A stretch of 45,397 bases of DNA from Candidatus Woesearchaeota archaeon (GTDB lineage: Archaea; Nanobdellota; Nanobdellia; Woesearchaeales; WJIZ01). Shown piece after piece: positions 1 through 7,872 of this stretch; the stretch's first letter is position 1; every line of letters begins with the position of its first letter. The notes below the pieces were generated by a model, which was not told the origin of the DNA, did not search any database, and saw only the letters and a program-made list of their open reading frames with translations. Position numbers and translations under genes: made by a program. The DNA is taken from contig JAAOYF010000014.1 of the NCBI GenBank assembly GCA_018221205.1, forward strand, positions 1 through 45,397, written 5' to 3'.

Positions 1-259
1 CAACCATATTGATCCGGTAATAGTCTTCATGTTCAAATTTCTTGACCACAAAGCCCTGTATGTATCGTGCATTGCTATCTATGGAGTTAAGGTCGATGAA
101 TCGTGAAGCGATTTCCCCCGGTTCTTCTTCAAATTCGAAATAACCAGAAAATCCAGTCTTCTTGAGGCCGAAAAAGGCCAGATACATCATAAGGACAAAA
201 AGTAGAAGGACAAAAACGATACTGAGAAAATTCTCCTTTTTCTTTCTAGGTCTCCCCAT
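1..259 (-). CDS. Truncated gene for a small-anchor membrane protein (N-terminal 86 residues)
   Basis: The reading frame starts at ATG 259 and runs off the left edge, so only the first 86 codons are visible. The protein opens with a basic stretch (GRPRKKKE), then one hydrophobic segment at about residues 12-31 (LSIVFVLLLFVLMMYLAFFG), then an acidic and mixed region likely outside the membrane. This is the pattern of an N-in signal anchor. A TATA box centred 32 bp upstream supports the start. It is the last visible gene after the coenzyme A operon but is separated from it by 88 bp and has its own promoter. I do not recognise a family, and the C-terminal domain that would identify it is outside the window. 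Confidence 0.75.
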   Translation of the reverse strand, partial: MGRPRKKKENFLSIVFVLLLFVLMMYLAFFGLKKTGFSGYFEFEEEPGEIASRFIDLNSIDSNARYIQGFVVKKFEHEDYYRINMV

Positions 260-284
260 CTTTTAACATGCAATCTACGAATAT

Positions 285-300
285 AATTTATAAATCTTTC
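285..300 (-). promoter_or_regulatory. TATA box and BRE-like element for the leftmost gene
   Basis: On the minus strand a purine-rich GGAAAG is followed by TTTATAAATT, centred near 291. Initiation about 25 bp downstream would put the transcript start only a few bases before ATG 259, giving a very short or absent leader. Confidence 0.55.
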
Positions 301-347
301 CTAGAAAAATACCTATCTATTAAATTCTCAAGAAGGGACAGAATAGA

Positions 348-1067
348 TTAACTACGTAATCTTTTCTCAGCAGCAAGAAGGGCCATCCCATTATTATACT
401 TCATGGTAGCATAAGGGGGTCCTTTTTTCTTCAGCCTTTTGATCTCGACCAGAAGGAGCACCATGCAGCGGACAATATTATCGACAATAGTGATGGTGGC
501 TGTCTTCGATGTCCGAGACTTCGGATTCAGATCAACAGTGATGACCTTTTTCTTATTCTTCACCAAAGCCTGGCACCTATCACCATCCTCAAGCGGAACA
601 AACACAACATCTGCTTTATAGATTCCCTCTTTATGCACATATTTCCTATTATGGTCAATACCTGAAATAGTAAATTGCCGTGAAGGCATCAAGACTTGAG
701 AAGCACCCAAATGAAGTAGTTCTTTCTTCATAGCCGATTCACGTTTCTTAGAGGTATGGAAGATATTCACCTCAAGAGGGGCAGGAATTGCCTTGCTCAG
801 CTGGATCAATTCCTTTCCCACTAAAGCAAGAACATTCCCATTCACAGAAATGATAGGATGTTTTGCTTTCAAAAGAAGACGGGCAGCAGCATCGATCGCC
901 TTAAGAGCAAAATCATGGGTCTTTTCCCCAAGAAGATAATCAAATGACTCTCCTCGACCATGAGCCATCAATCCTTCGAGAGAAGTGATGCCTTTCTCCA
1001 CTCCCCTGACAAGCTTCTGCTGTGTCGACAGCATGACATACCGAGGATGGGACTTGGGAATCTTCAT
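348..1067 (-). CDS. 4-phosphopantoate--beta-alanine ligase (archaeal phosphopantothenate synthetase)
   Basis: The 239-residue product matches the archaeal phosphopantothenate synthetase family (COG1701/DUF137), which joins 4-phosphopantoate and beta-alanine with ATP. Together with pantoate kinase it replaces the bacterial PanC/PanK order. Recognisable stretches are PKSHPRY near the N-terminus, GLMAHGRGE around residues 32-40, the ISVNGNVLAL segment, and the VDLNPKSRTS segment near residue 180. The length suits the family. Its ATG lies in a 4-base ATGA overlap with the stop of the pantoate kinase gene, so translation is probably coupled. It is the last gene of the minus-strand panB-coaBC-kinase-synthetase operon. 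Confidence 0.9.
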   Translation of the reverse strand: MKIPKSHPRYVMLSTQQKLVRGVEKGITSLEGLMAHGRGESFDYLLGEKTHDFALKAIDAAARLLLKAKHPIISVNGNVLALVGKELIQLSKAIPAPLEVNIFHTSKKRESAMKKELLHLGASQVLMPSRQFTISGIDHNRKYVHKEGIYKADVVFVPLEDGDRCQALVKNKKKVITVDLNPKSRTSKTATITIVDNIVRCMVLLLVEIKRLKKKGPPYATMKYNNGMALLAAEKRLRS

Positions 1068-1861
1068 AAGAGATAGGCACCTTTCTTTGATATATATGCT
1101 TTTTTACTTCCAGCAAAAGAAAGAGTGCTGAAGACAGCATTCCCCAGCATGATCATAGAAGCTCTCCCACCTTTCTGTTCAACAGAATGGATGATTCTCT
1201 TCACTTGAGCATGCCTCAACAACCCACTTTCAACTGCAAATTGCTTTGATATTTCCACAAGCCTCTCAAAAGAGCCATTGTTTATCTTTTTCAAGGCTTT
1301 ATCACCAGCTTTATTGATCAAAAATTCTTTCCTCTTACTATTGATTATCTTTTTAGTCTCGATAGGCCCAAAAACACGATAGTAGATAGCATCCTGCTTG
1401 CAAGCTAATCTTCTGACAGACAAAGGATCTGCTTTATTCTTCTTGATCATCACACCACCAGTGAACTGTCCGCCGACATCCCCTAATCCAGTCCGATGCT
1501 TAACTTCACTTTCATGAGCTATCAATCCTAGTTCTCTTTTTGCCTTCCCCAGTTTAAGCAGTTTATTCACAGCAAAGGCAACAGCCAAAGCGCTTGCACC
1601 GCTCATGCCGAAACCACAGCCGAAAGGAAAGTCACTTTTGAGAGCAACCCCAACCGGCTCGTTTGTCAATCGTTTGACAACTTCTTTCACCGTCGGAAAA
1701 GAAGCCCTTTTCCCATTGATCATAACTACCTGTTTTCCTTTTTTCACAGAAGCAACAACACCTTTTTTCAAGGTAAAACCGACTCCTAATGAGCCCCTTT
1801 TGCCTTTATGCCGATAGATCCGAAAGATACAGCTCACATTAGCAGGCGCAAACGCTTTCAT
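1064..1861 (-). CDS. Pantoate kinase (archaeal PoK, GHMP kinase family)
   Basis: This 265-residue protein is a GHMP-family kinase of the archaeal pantoate kinase type (COG1829), phosphorylating pantoate to 4-phosphopantoate with ATP. The glycine/serine-rich ATP loop PFGCGFGMSGASALA lies at about residues 79-93, and the N-terminus (KAFAPANVSCIF) has the usual GHMP first strand. The segment HRTGLGDVGGQFTGGV near residues 116-131 is characteristic of this family. Both ends overlap neighbours by 4 bases (ATGA with coaBC upstream and with the synthetase downstream), a tight translationally coupled arrangement matching the shared pathway. Confidence 0.9.
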   Translation of the reverse strand: MKAFAPANVSCIFRIYRHKGKRGSLGVGFTLKKGVVASVKKGKQVVMINGKRASFPTVKEVVKRLTNEPVGVALKSDFPFGCGFGMSGASALAVAFAVNKLLKLGKAKRELGLIAHESEVKHRTGLGDVGGQFTGGVMIKKNKADPLSVRRLACKQDAIYYRVFGPIETKKIINSKRKEFLINKAGDKALKKINNGSFERLVEISKQFAVESGLLRHAQVKRIIHSVEQKGGRASMIMLGNAVFSTLSFAGSKKAYISKKGAYLL

Positions 1862-3030
1862 TTCGCAACCTCATCGATGATGTAAGAAGCAATAACCTCT
1901 TTTGATGCTTTTGGAAGCTTCTTCACACCGTGTTTTCTTACGATAGTCACTTGATTATCATCTGAACCGATAAATTTAGCATTGTTAGCGACAATGAAGT
2001 CTGCTTGAGACTTTTTCAGCAACTCTTTCGCCTTCTCTTGCAGTCCAGAAGTGTCAGCTTTGAATCCTACTAAGAGAATATTCTTCTTCATCTTCTTGAT
2101 TCTATCGATGATCTTGATGTTAGGCACTAAAGTAAGCTTCAATTCTTCTTGAGAGGAGATTTTCCCTGTCCGTTTCCTCACCAAAAAATCACTCACAGCA
2201 GCAGCATGCAGAATAATATGGGCTTTCTTGGCATTTTTCTTAAGAGCATCTAACAATTCCATTGAACCATTGACTTTGATATCCTCAACAACAACACCCG
2301 GCTCCACATCAGTCCTTCCCCTGATGAGTGTAACAGCAGCCCCCCTTCTGAAGCACTCCTCTGCTAACGCAATGCCCATCTTTCCAGAGCTTCTGTTAGT
2401 CAGAACACGAACATCATCAATCTCCTCTTCAAGAGCACCAGCTGTAACAATGATTTTCTTACCTTTCAGCTGAGTTCTTTTCTTCATCAGCGTCTCGACA
2501 CCCTTCTCAATCTTTCCGAGATCAGCCAATCTGCCAACTCCAGTGTAGCCGCATGCCAGGCTGCCTTCTTCAGGATGGATGAAATGGAATCCACGTTTCT
2601 TAAGAAGAGAGATATTGTTTTGCGTTGCCTTGTTCTTCCACATATTCACATTCATCGACGGACATAATAAGATAGAGGCCCGAGTAGCAAGGACAGTTGT
2701 CGTCAACAGATCCTCTCCAATACCATGGGCCATTTTAGCAAGGGTATTCGCTGTACAAGGAGCAATCACCATGACAGCCGCCTTATCTGCTAATCCGATA
2801 TGATCGACTTTCCTCTGCTTCAGCACTTTTTTGTAATCAAATCCTTTGGGAAAAAGCTCAGAAGCAACCTTATTCCCAGAAGCTTTAGCAAATTCCTTAG
2901 GAGAGATCATCCGCTTGGCAGAATCAGTCATGACCACAATGACATTATGCTTCTTTCGAAGCTTTTTCACAAGATCAAGGATCTTATATGCAGCGATTCC
3001 TGAACTGACCCCCACAAGTACAGTTGTCAT
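1858..3030 (-). CDS. coaBC: Bifunctional phosphopantothenoylcysteine decarboxylase / phosphopantothenate--cysteine ligase
   Basis: The 390-residue product is a full fusion of both domains. Residues 1-180 are the FMN-dependent decarboxylase (CoaC): VGVSSGIAAYK at the start, likely catalytic His77, the substrate motif PSMNVNMW at 124-131 with Asn127, and Cys160 in LACGYTGVGR. Residues about 190-390 are the ligase (CoaB): IIVTAGALEEEIDDVR, then NRSSGKMG, AAAVSDF and DFIVANN. It makes 4'-phosphopantetheine from phosphopantothenate and cysteine. It follows panB by 32 bp, and a TATA-like sequence in that gap suggests a second promoter for the downstream three genes. Confidence 0.93.
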   Translation of the reverse strand: MTTVLVGVSSGIAAYKILDLVKKLRKKHNVIVVMTDSAKRMISPKEFAKASGNKVASELFPKGFDYKKVLKQRKVDHIGLADKAAVMVIAPCTANTLAKMAHGIGEDLLTTTVLATRASILLCPSMNVNMWKNKATQNNISLLKKRGFHFIHPEEGSLACGYTGVGRLADLGKIEKGVETLMKKRTQLKGKKIIVTAGALEEEIDDVRVLTNRSSGKMGIALAEECFRRGAAVTLIRGRTDVEPGVVVEDIKVNGSMELLDALKKNAKKAHIILHAAAVSDFLVRKRTGKISSQEELKLTLVPNIKIIDRIKKMKKNILLVGFKADTSGLQEKAKELLKKSQADFIVANNAKFIGSDDNQVTIVRKHGVKKLPKASKEVIASYIIDEVAK

Positions 3031-3049
3031 GATGCAAAGGAGAAAAAGT

Positions 3050-3066
3050 CCTTTTATAATATTTAC
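3050..3066 (-). promoter_or_regulatory. Internal promoter candidate before coaBC
   Basis: On the minus strand ATATTATAAAAGG overlaps the panB stop codon, centred near 3056, about 26 bp before the coaBC ATG. The spacing equals that of the other TATA boxes in this window. It could let the three lower genes be expressed apart from panB. Confidence 0.4.
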
Positions 3067-3812
3067 TTAAATGACTCTTCCTCAGAAGGAAAACTGCCTT
3101 TTTTCACATCAGAAGAATACTGCTCAACAGCCTTACTCACTTCTTTCTTCAGGTCAGCGTACTGCCGGACAAATTTAGCCTGAAGATCAGGATACAATCC
3201 CAGCATATCATAGCTCACAAGAACTTGCCCATCAACTTTATTACCCGCGCCTATGCCGATAGTAGGGATAGTAAGTGCATTGGTGATCTCCTTAGCCAAA
3301 GAATTAGGCACACACTCGATAATCAGGACAAAGGCACCAATTTCCTCCATCTTTGTAGCCTGCGAAATAATCTCTTCCCCTCTGACAACACCTAGTTTCT
3401 CAGCAGTCTGAGGCAATAATCCAAGGTGTGCCACAACAGAAACATCATTCTTGACTAAAAATTCAACAATCTCAGGTTTTCCTTCAGGTTTGACAGAATG
3501 GGCACCAGCAGATATCAATTTTCGAGCATTTTCCAAAGCCCCTTCTTTAGTCTCATAGCTTCCATAAGGCAGATCTCCTACAATATGGGTATCAGTAGCT
3601 CCTCGAGAGACAGCTTCGACATGCCGTATCATATCTTGCATAGTAACTTTCTTGGTCCGTTCATAACCAAGGACAACATTTCCCAAAGAATCTCCCACAA
3701 GGATCATATCAACTTTACCATCCATTGCTTTGGCAAAGCTATAATCATAACAGGTAAGCATAGAGATTTTCTCTTTTCCTTTCATATCTTTCAGTTCTTC
3801 TGCAGACTTCAT
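3063..3812 (-). CDS. panB: 3-methyl-2-oxobutanoate hydroxymethyltransferase (ketopantoate hydroxymethyltransferase)
   Basis: PanB transfers a hydroxymethyl group from methylene-tetrahydropterin/folate to 2-oxoisovalerate, the first committed step to pantoate. The 249-residue protein keeps the expected active-site set: Asp41 in LVGDSLGN and Asp80 in VGDLPYGSY as metal ligands, Lys108 and Glu110 in SVKPEG, and catalytic Glu166 in IIECVP. Other family stretches include HLGLLPQ (129-135) and IGIGAGNKVDGQVLV. It is slightly shorter than the bacterial enzyme. As first gene of the minus-strand CoA operon it is preceded by a TATA-like TTTAAAAAA about 28 bp before its ATG. A ketopantoate reductase is not present nearby. 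Confidence 0.93.
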   Translation of the reverse strand: MKSAEELKDMKGKEKISMLTCYDYSFAKAMDGKVDMILVGDSLGNVVLGYERTKKVTMQDMIRHVEAVSRGATDTHIVGDLPYGSYETKEGALENARKLISAGAHSVKPEGKPEIVEFLVKNDVSVVAHLGLLPQTAEKLGVVRGEEIISQATKMEEIGAFVLIIECVPNSLAKEITNALTIPTIGIGAGNKVDGQVLVSYDMLGLYPDLQAKFVRQYADLKKEVSKAVEQYSSDVKKGSFPSEEESFK

Positions 3813-3833
3813 AGGTTAAGCTAATAAATCACC

Positions 3834-3862
3834 TTTTTTAAATGATTCGTTAACTTCTTATA
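3834..3862. promoter_or_regulatory. Divergent promoter region between panB and the TatD-like gene
   Basis: Minus strand: TTTAAAAAA centred near 3840, about 28 bp before the panB ATG. Plus strand: TTCTTATA centred near 3858, about 27 bp before ATG 3885. Both imply near-leaderless transcripts. The plus-strand element is weak. Confidence 0.4.
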
Positions 3863-3884
3863 CCGCTTCTCTTCTTCCTACCTT

Positions 3885-4640
3885 ATGGTACCCTTGATTG
3901 ACATCCATTGCCACCTGGATTTCCCAGAGCTCTATGAACAGATAGAGGAAGTCATCAAGAAAGCCCAGAAAGCACAAGTAGAGATCATTCTCACCAACGG
4001 CATAGATCCAAAGACAAACAGGATTGCATTAGAACTGGCAGAAAAATATGGCAGTGTCGAATCCGCATTAGGTTTCTACCCTCCGGATTACAGCAGAAAA
4101 GCATTCAATGAAGAAGAATTCAGCGATGAATTAGCATTCATCAGCAAAAATAAGGATAAGATAGCAGCTATCGGCGAAATAGGTATGGATTATAAGAATG
4201 TCAAGGACAAAGAGCTCCAAAAGATGATCTTCACCAAACTTGTAAAGCTGGCAAAAAACATAGACAAGCCCATGCTCATACATTCAAGAAAAGCAGAGGA
4301 AGATGTTATCGATATCCTCGAGAAAGAAGGAGCAAAAAAAGTCATCATGCATTGCTTTTCAGGAAAAAAGAAGCTCATAGAAAGAGCTTCAGACTTAGGA
4401 TACTATTTTTCCATCCCGACTGCAGTCGTAAAGTCAGAACAATTCCAGGAAACAATAAAAATCGTCCCCATAAACCAATTGTTCGCAGAGACAGATGCAC
4501 CATTCCTCTCCCCATTCAAAGACAAGAGAAACGAACCAGCTTTCATCGTAGAATCCTACAAGAAGATTGCAGAAATCAAGAACATGACTCTTGAAGAAGT
4601 AAGAAATAATATCTTCATGAATTGGCAGGGATTATTCTAG
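3885..4640 (+). CDS. TatD-family metal-dependent hydrolase (DNase-like)
   Basis: This 251-residue protein is a TatD-type amidohydrolase-fold hydrolase, a family with metal-dependent deoxyribonuclease activity in several members. Visible metal-site motifs are IDIHCHLD at the N-terminus (His8 and His10), GEIGMDY in the middle, HSRKAEEDVI, HCFSG and ETDAPFLSP near the C-terminus. The set is complete and the length is normal. It starts at the first ATG, 72 bp from the divergent panB start, and ends 2 bp before the stop of the convergent nucleotidyltransferase gene. Family membership is sure; the physiological substrate is not. Confidence 0.88.
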   Translation: MVPLIDIHCHLDFPELYEQIEEVIKKAQKAQVEIILTNGIDPKTNRIALELAEKYGSVESALGFYPPDYSRKAFNEEEFSDELAFISKNKDKIAAIGEIGMDYKNVKDKELQKMIFTKLVKLAKNIDKPMLIHSRKAEEDVIDILEKEGAKKVIMHCFSGKKKLIERASDLGYYFSIPTAVVKSEQFQETIKIVPINQLFAETDAPFLSPFKDKRNEPAFIVESYKKIAEIKNMTLEEVRNNIFMNWQGLF

Positions 4641-4642
4641 GA

Positions 4643-5632
4643 TTATAGGGCAACTACACCTTCATCCATAAGGTCTTCCAACCCACGCCGATCTTCTTGT
4701 GTATTATCATAATCGTAACTTGCTCCAACATCGGTGATAGGGATAAGCAAAGCACCCTTCTCTATGCACAAAGTCTGCCCTATAGCCTTAGCGAGTTCTT
4801 TTACAGTCAACTTTTTGGTCGAATATTTGCTGATGACTTTTCCGAGGCCAAATTCCCTAAGAAAAGTTTTCAGCCGATGTTGCACGGCATTGGACAGGAG
4901 TTTTCTCATCGAATAGAAAGTATTGGCCATATCAATATCTATATCAAAAGGATTCGCTATAATGTATGAACCTATCCTAAAACCATGTCGGTGAGTCACC
5001 CATGTCCGGAACCTTCCAGTAAGATCGTAGGCAGTATCATTGACTAAGAAGAGGTATTTTCGATGGAATGCCTTTCTCCAGGCCGGTCGCTCCACCATAC
5101 TGATGATAGGACTGATGACACTTGCCCAATCTAAGAAAGGTTCAATCTCTTTAAGGAAATTCTCTATACCTTCTCTTGAAGTAAGAGGAGAATCGCAAGC
5201 CATGAATAAGGCATGTTCTCTTTTACCATAAGCCCCAGTTGCCATATATGCTTTCACTGCATTTCCAGCTATAGAATCAGTTGGCAAATCCTCACCTACT
5301 GTGAACGTACCATATGCTTCTTCAGGAAGAGGGTCTGTCTGTTCTATGATCTCCTTGAATGCTCGAGAGGTTCGCAGCCAAGGATGTAGTTTACCTTCAA
5401 GCTGGTTCCTATCTCCGACAATAACGATTTCATCGATAGCTTCAATAGAATCAAGCTTTTGCAGTGTAGGGAGAATAAGGGGAACACGCTCGACTCCCCT
5501 CCCATATCTGATCTTCAGATCTTTGATAGCCTTATATCCCGGATCAAACTGCTCCCCATAAGCAGAGAGCTGTCTTTGATAATCAGCAAGTTCTTCTTTC
5601 CTGTACCCAGCCATGACTATTGCACTGACCAT
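4643..5632 (-). CDS. Nucleotidyltransferase-like protein (MobA/NTP-transferase fold)
   Basis: The 329-residue product has an N-terminal SAIVMAGYR strand-loop, EIVIVGDRNQL around residue 70, and HALFMACDSPL around residues 137-147. This is the layout of a Rossmann-like nucleotidyltransferase with a metal-binding Asp. The usual glycine-rich GGxGTRM signature after the first strand is replaced by AGYRKEEL and a roughly 25-residue insertion, so the nucleotide site is unusual. The C-terminal part (about 190-329) is helical and not recognised. It has a TATA box 25 bp upstream of the ATG, back to back with the promoter of the small gene at 5699. The donor and acceptor cannot be told from sequence alone. 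Confidence 0.6.
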   Translation of the reverse strand: MVSAIVMAGYRKEELADYQRQLSAYGEQFDPGYKAIKDLKIRYGRGVERVPLILPTLQKLDSIEAIDEIVIVGDRNQLEGKLHPWLRTSRAFKEIIEQTDPLPEEAYGTFTVGEDLPTDSIAGNAVKAYMATGAYGKREHALFMACDSPLTSREGIENFLKEIEPFLDWASVISPIISMVERPAWRKAFHRKYLFLVNDTAYDLTGRFRTWVTHRHGFRIGSYIIANPFDIDIDMANTFYSMRKLLSNAVQHRLKTFLREFGLGKVISKYSTKKLTVKELAKAIGQTLCIEKGALLIPITDVGASYDYDNTQEDRRGLEDLMDEGVVAL

Positions 5633-5652
5633 AGGGAGAAGAATATTTTCCC

Positions 5653-5677
5653 ATTTATAAGCATAAACTATTTATAC
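5653..5677. promoter_or_regulatory. Divergent TATA boxes for the nucleotidyltransferase-like gene and the small acidic protein gene
   Basis: Minus strand: CTTATAAATGGG centred near 5657, 25 bp before ATG 5632. Plus strand: TATTTATACTC centred near 5673, 26 bp before ATG 5699. The two core promoters are so close that use of one may interfere with the other. Confidence 0.55.
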
Positions 5678-5698
5678 TCACTCCCCCATAGAGATAAT

Positions 5699-5920
5699 AT
5701 GAAGATTACCATCGACACCAAAGAGGATTCACATACCGAAATAGCAAAGCTCATCAAGATGCTGCAGCATCTCATTAATCACCATGAGTATACAGAACAA
5801 GGCCCTTCTGAAGAAGCAACACAAGCGTTCGGTAACATGTTTGGCGAGACTCCGACAGTGGCAGAACCAGAACAAGAAGTGCAGGAAGACGAGTCCAGTC
5901 CAGATATCCAATTATACTGA
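5699..5920 (+). CDS. Small acidic conserved protein (73 residues)
   Basis: The open frame extends further upstream, but the ATG at 5699 lies 26 bp after a TATA box and gives a compact 73-residue protein. The N-terminal half (KITIDTKEDSHTEIAKLIKM, residues 2-21) predicts a short strand and an amphipathic helix. The C-terminal half is Glu/Pro-rich and probably disordered, ending SSPDIQLY. I recall small proteins beginning with the ITIDTKEDSH pattern in Woesearchaeota-type genomes, but no function is known to me. It precedes the archease gene by 45 bp, with a separate promoter between them. Confidence 0.7.
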   Translation: MKITIDTKEDSHTEIAKLIKMLQHLINHHEYTEQGPSEEATQAFGNMFGETPTVAEPEQEVQEDESSPDIQLY

Positions 5921-5934
5921 AAATCCTCCTAAAA

Positions 5935-5946
5935 CCTTATATAATC
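5935..5946 (+). promoter_or_regulatory. TATA box for the archease-rtcB operon
   Basis: CCTTATATAATC is centred near 5940, 26 bp before the archease ATG. It is one of the clearest TATA boxes in the window and predicts a leaderless or near-leaderless mRNA. Confidence 0.6.
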
Positions 5947-5965
5947 TCCAAGAATTCTTTGCACT

Positions 5966-6382
5966 ATGAAAAAGTTCGAGTTTATCGACCATACAGCAGA
6001 TGCAAAGTTCATCGCCTATGGAAAGGACATAGAAGAAGCATTCACAAATGCAGCCTTAGCTTTCATTACATTAGTTACCGATATCCATAAGGTCAAGCCA
6101 AAGCAAGAAAAGACTATTGAGATAGCCGCAGAAAAAAAGCAGTCCTTGTTGTTTGATTTCCTTGAGGAACTTATCTACTTGATGGACACAGAAGGCTTCT
6201 TGCTTCATGACATACCTGAACTGAAGATCGAAAAGAAAGATAAGTACACTCTTAAAGCAAGAGTAAGGGGAGATGCAGGAGATTACGAAATCCTTACTCA
6301 GATCAAAGCCATGACTTATAGCGATATGTTTATTAAGGAAACTGAAGGCAAAGTAGAGATACAAGTGGTGCCAGACATATGA
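5966..6382 (+). CDS. Archease (activator of RtcB RNA ligase)
   Basis: Archease speeds RtcB guanylylation and lets the ligase turn over many times. The 138-residue product has the family N-terminus FEFIDHTADAKF (acidic metal-site residue in DHTAD at 8-12), the LFDFLEELIYLMDTEGF helix around residues 55-71, and the C-terminal VVPDI that matches the usual hydrophobic-Asp-Ile end. Length is normal. It sits directly upstream of rtcB, the standard partnership. Its TGA stop falls inside the left arm of a 10-bp perfect hairpin that fills much of the gap to rtcB. Confidence 0.93.
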   Translation: MKKFEFIDHTADAKFIAYGKDIEEAFTNAALAFITLVTDIHKVKPKQEKTIEIAAEKKQSLLFDFLEELIYLMDTEGFLLHDIPELKIEKKDKYTLKARVRGDAGDYEILTQIKAMTYSDMFIKETEGKVEIQVVPDI

Positions 6383-6428
6383 CAAATGAGCAGAAGCGAT
6401 TTTGTCATATCAGGGCAATCGGAGATTG
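6377..6428 (+). promoter_or_regulatory. Two hairpins between archease and rtcB
   Basis: ATATGACAAA at 6377-6386 pairs perfectly with TTTGTCATAT at 6401-6410 around a 14-base loop. The left arm contains the archease stop codon. A second small hairpin, CAATC-GGA-GATTG at 6416-6428, follows. Together they occupy nearly all of the 53-bp gap before the rtcB ATG. No U-run follows, so a simple terminator is unlikely; a processing, attenuation or autoregulatory site is possible. Confidence 0.6.
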
Positions 6429-6435
6429 ACCGCAT

Positions 6436-7872
6436 ATGACTGAAATAAAACCAAAAAAACTGAATGAGTATTCTTATCTTATTGAAAAGCATGGAGATAT
6501 GAACGTCCCAGTAAAGATTTTCGCCTCAGAAGAGATGCTCGAAAAGATGATGCAGGATAGATGCATCCAGCAAGGCATAAATGTAGCGTGCTTACCCGGA
6601 ATAAAAGGATTCTCAATCATGATGCCTGACGCCCATCAAGGATATGGCTTCAGTATAGGTGGAGTAGCAGCCATAGATGCAGAGAACGGATGCATCAGTC
6701 CAGGAGGAGTAGGATTTGATATCGGTTGTGGTGTACGGCTTCTTCAGACAAATCTAAAAAAAGATGAGATCTATCCAAAGATCCACCAGCTGCTTGACAA
6801 ATTATTTGAGAGCATACCCCCTGGAATAGGGGCAAAATCAAAATTCCGATTAGATGATACAGAATTGGACAAAGTCCTCAACACAGGAGTGGATTGGGCA
6901 GTAAAGAACAACTATGGAACAAAAGAAGACCAGGAGAACTGTGAAAGCCAAGGAAAACTGACAGAAGCAGATGCCGCAATCATCAGCCCGAAAGCAAAGA
7001 AACGTGGAAGAGGGCAATTAGGCACGTTAGGCTCTGGAAATCATTTTATCGAGGTCCAATATGTCAACAAGATATACAATAAAGAGGTGGCAGAAATATT
7101 CGGCCTGAAAGAAGAAGGCCAAGTCGTAATAATGATACACTGCGGCTCTCGTGGCCTAGGACATCAGACCTGTTCTGAATTCTTACGGAAATTAGAGGAG
7201 ACTTATCCAGATGTTATGGCTTCTTTACCAGAAAAAGATCTTATCTATGCTCCTGCAAAGAGCCAGATGGCAAAAGAGTACTATAAAGCAATGTGCGCCT
7301 CTGCAAATTTCGCCTGGACCAATCGTCATATGATAGGCCACCAGACAAGACTGGCTTTCAAGGAAGTGTTTGGAGAAAAAACAGAACTGAAAACAGTCTA
7401 CGATGTCCACCATAATATAGCAAAACTGGAAGAGCATACGTTCGATGGAAAGAGATGCAAGGTATGGGTCCATCGGAAAGGCGCAACAAGAGCCTTTGGC
7501 CCAAACATGCCTGACTTACCGAAAGACTACAAGAAAGTGGGTCAACCGATCTTGATTCCTGGAAGCATGGGCACCAGTTCCTGGGTTTTAGTAGGAACAG
7601 CTGAATCCATGGACGAAAGCTTCGGCTCCACAGCCCATGGCGCTGGAAGGATGATGTCAAGGAAGCAGGCCAACCAGACATGGAGGGGGGATCAATTGAA
7701 GAAGGATCTGGAAAGAGAGAAGATCTACATCAAAGCAGCTTCCTGGAGAGGCATAACTGAAGAGGCCCCAGGCGCCTATAAAGACGTCGATGAAGTCGTG
7801 AATGTCTCAGATAAAGCAGGCATAGGAAAATTAGTCGCTCAGTTGAAACCGATAGGAGTAGTCAAAGGTTAG
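6436..7872 (+). CDS. rtcB: RtcB tRNA-splicing / RNA-repair ligase
   Basis: RtcB joins 2',3'-cyclic phosphate and 5'-OH ends with GTP and Mn2+, sealing tRNA exons. The 478-residue protein is full length with no intein. Visible active-site parts are PDAHQGYGFSIGG, the metal ligand Cys98 in FDIGCGVRLL (same position as in the Pyrococcus enzyme), HCGSRGLGHQ, VHHNIAKLEEH, RKGATRAFGP, and the guanylylated His401 in GSTAHGAGRMMSR. It lies 53 bp after archease and is presumably co-transcribed. Its stop overlaps the stop of the convergent membrane protein gene by 4 bases. Confidence 0.96.
   Translation: MTEIKPKKLNEYSYLIEKHGDMNVPVKIFASEEMLEKMMQDRCIQQGINVACLPGIKGFSIMMPDAHQGYGFSIGGVAAIDAENGCISPGGVGFDIGCGVRLLQTNLKKDEIYPKIHQLLDKLFESIPPGIGAKSKFRLDDTELDKVLNTGVDWAVKNNYGTKEDQENCESQGKLTEADAAIISPKAKKRGRGQLGTLGSGNHFIEVQYVNKIYNKEVAEIFGLKEEGQVVIMIHCGSRGLGHQTCSEFLRKLEETYPDVMASLPEKDLIYAPAKSQMAKEYYKAMCASANFAWTNRHMIGHQTRLAFKEVFGEKTELKTVYDVHHNIAKLEEHTFDGKRCKVWVHRKGATRAFGPNMPDLPKDYKKVGQPILIPGSMGTSSWVLVGTAESMDESFGSTAHGAGRMMSRKQANQTWRGDQLKKDLEREKIYIKAASWRGITEEAPGAYKDVDEVVNVSDKAGIGKLVAQLKPIGVVKG

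Noticed and set aside
940-1140. Extra minus-strand frame across the PoK/PPS junction
   Set aside because: It overlaps the two well-identified enzymes in another frame and shows no family features.
6377-6410. Intrinsic terminator between archease and rtcB
   Set aside because: The hairpin is not followed by a T-run, and the two genes are expected to be expressed together.
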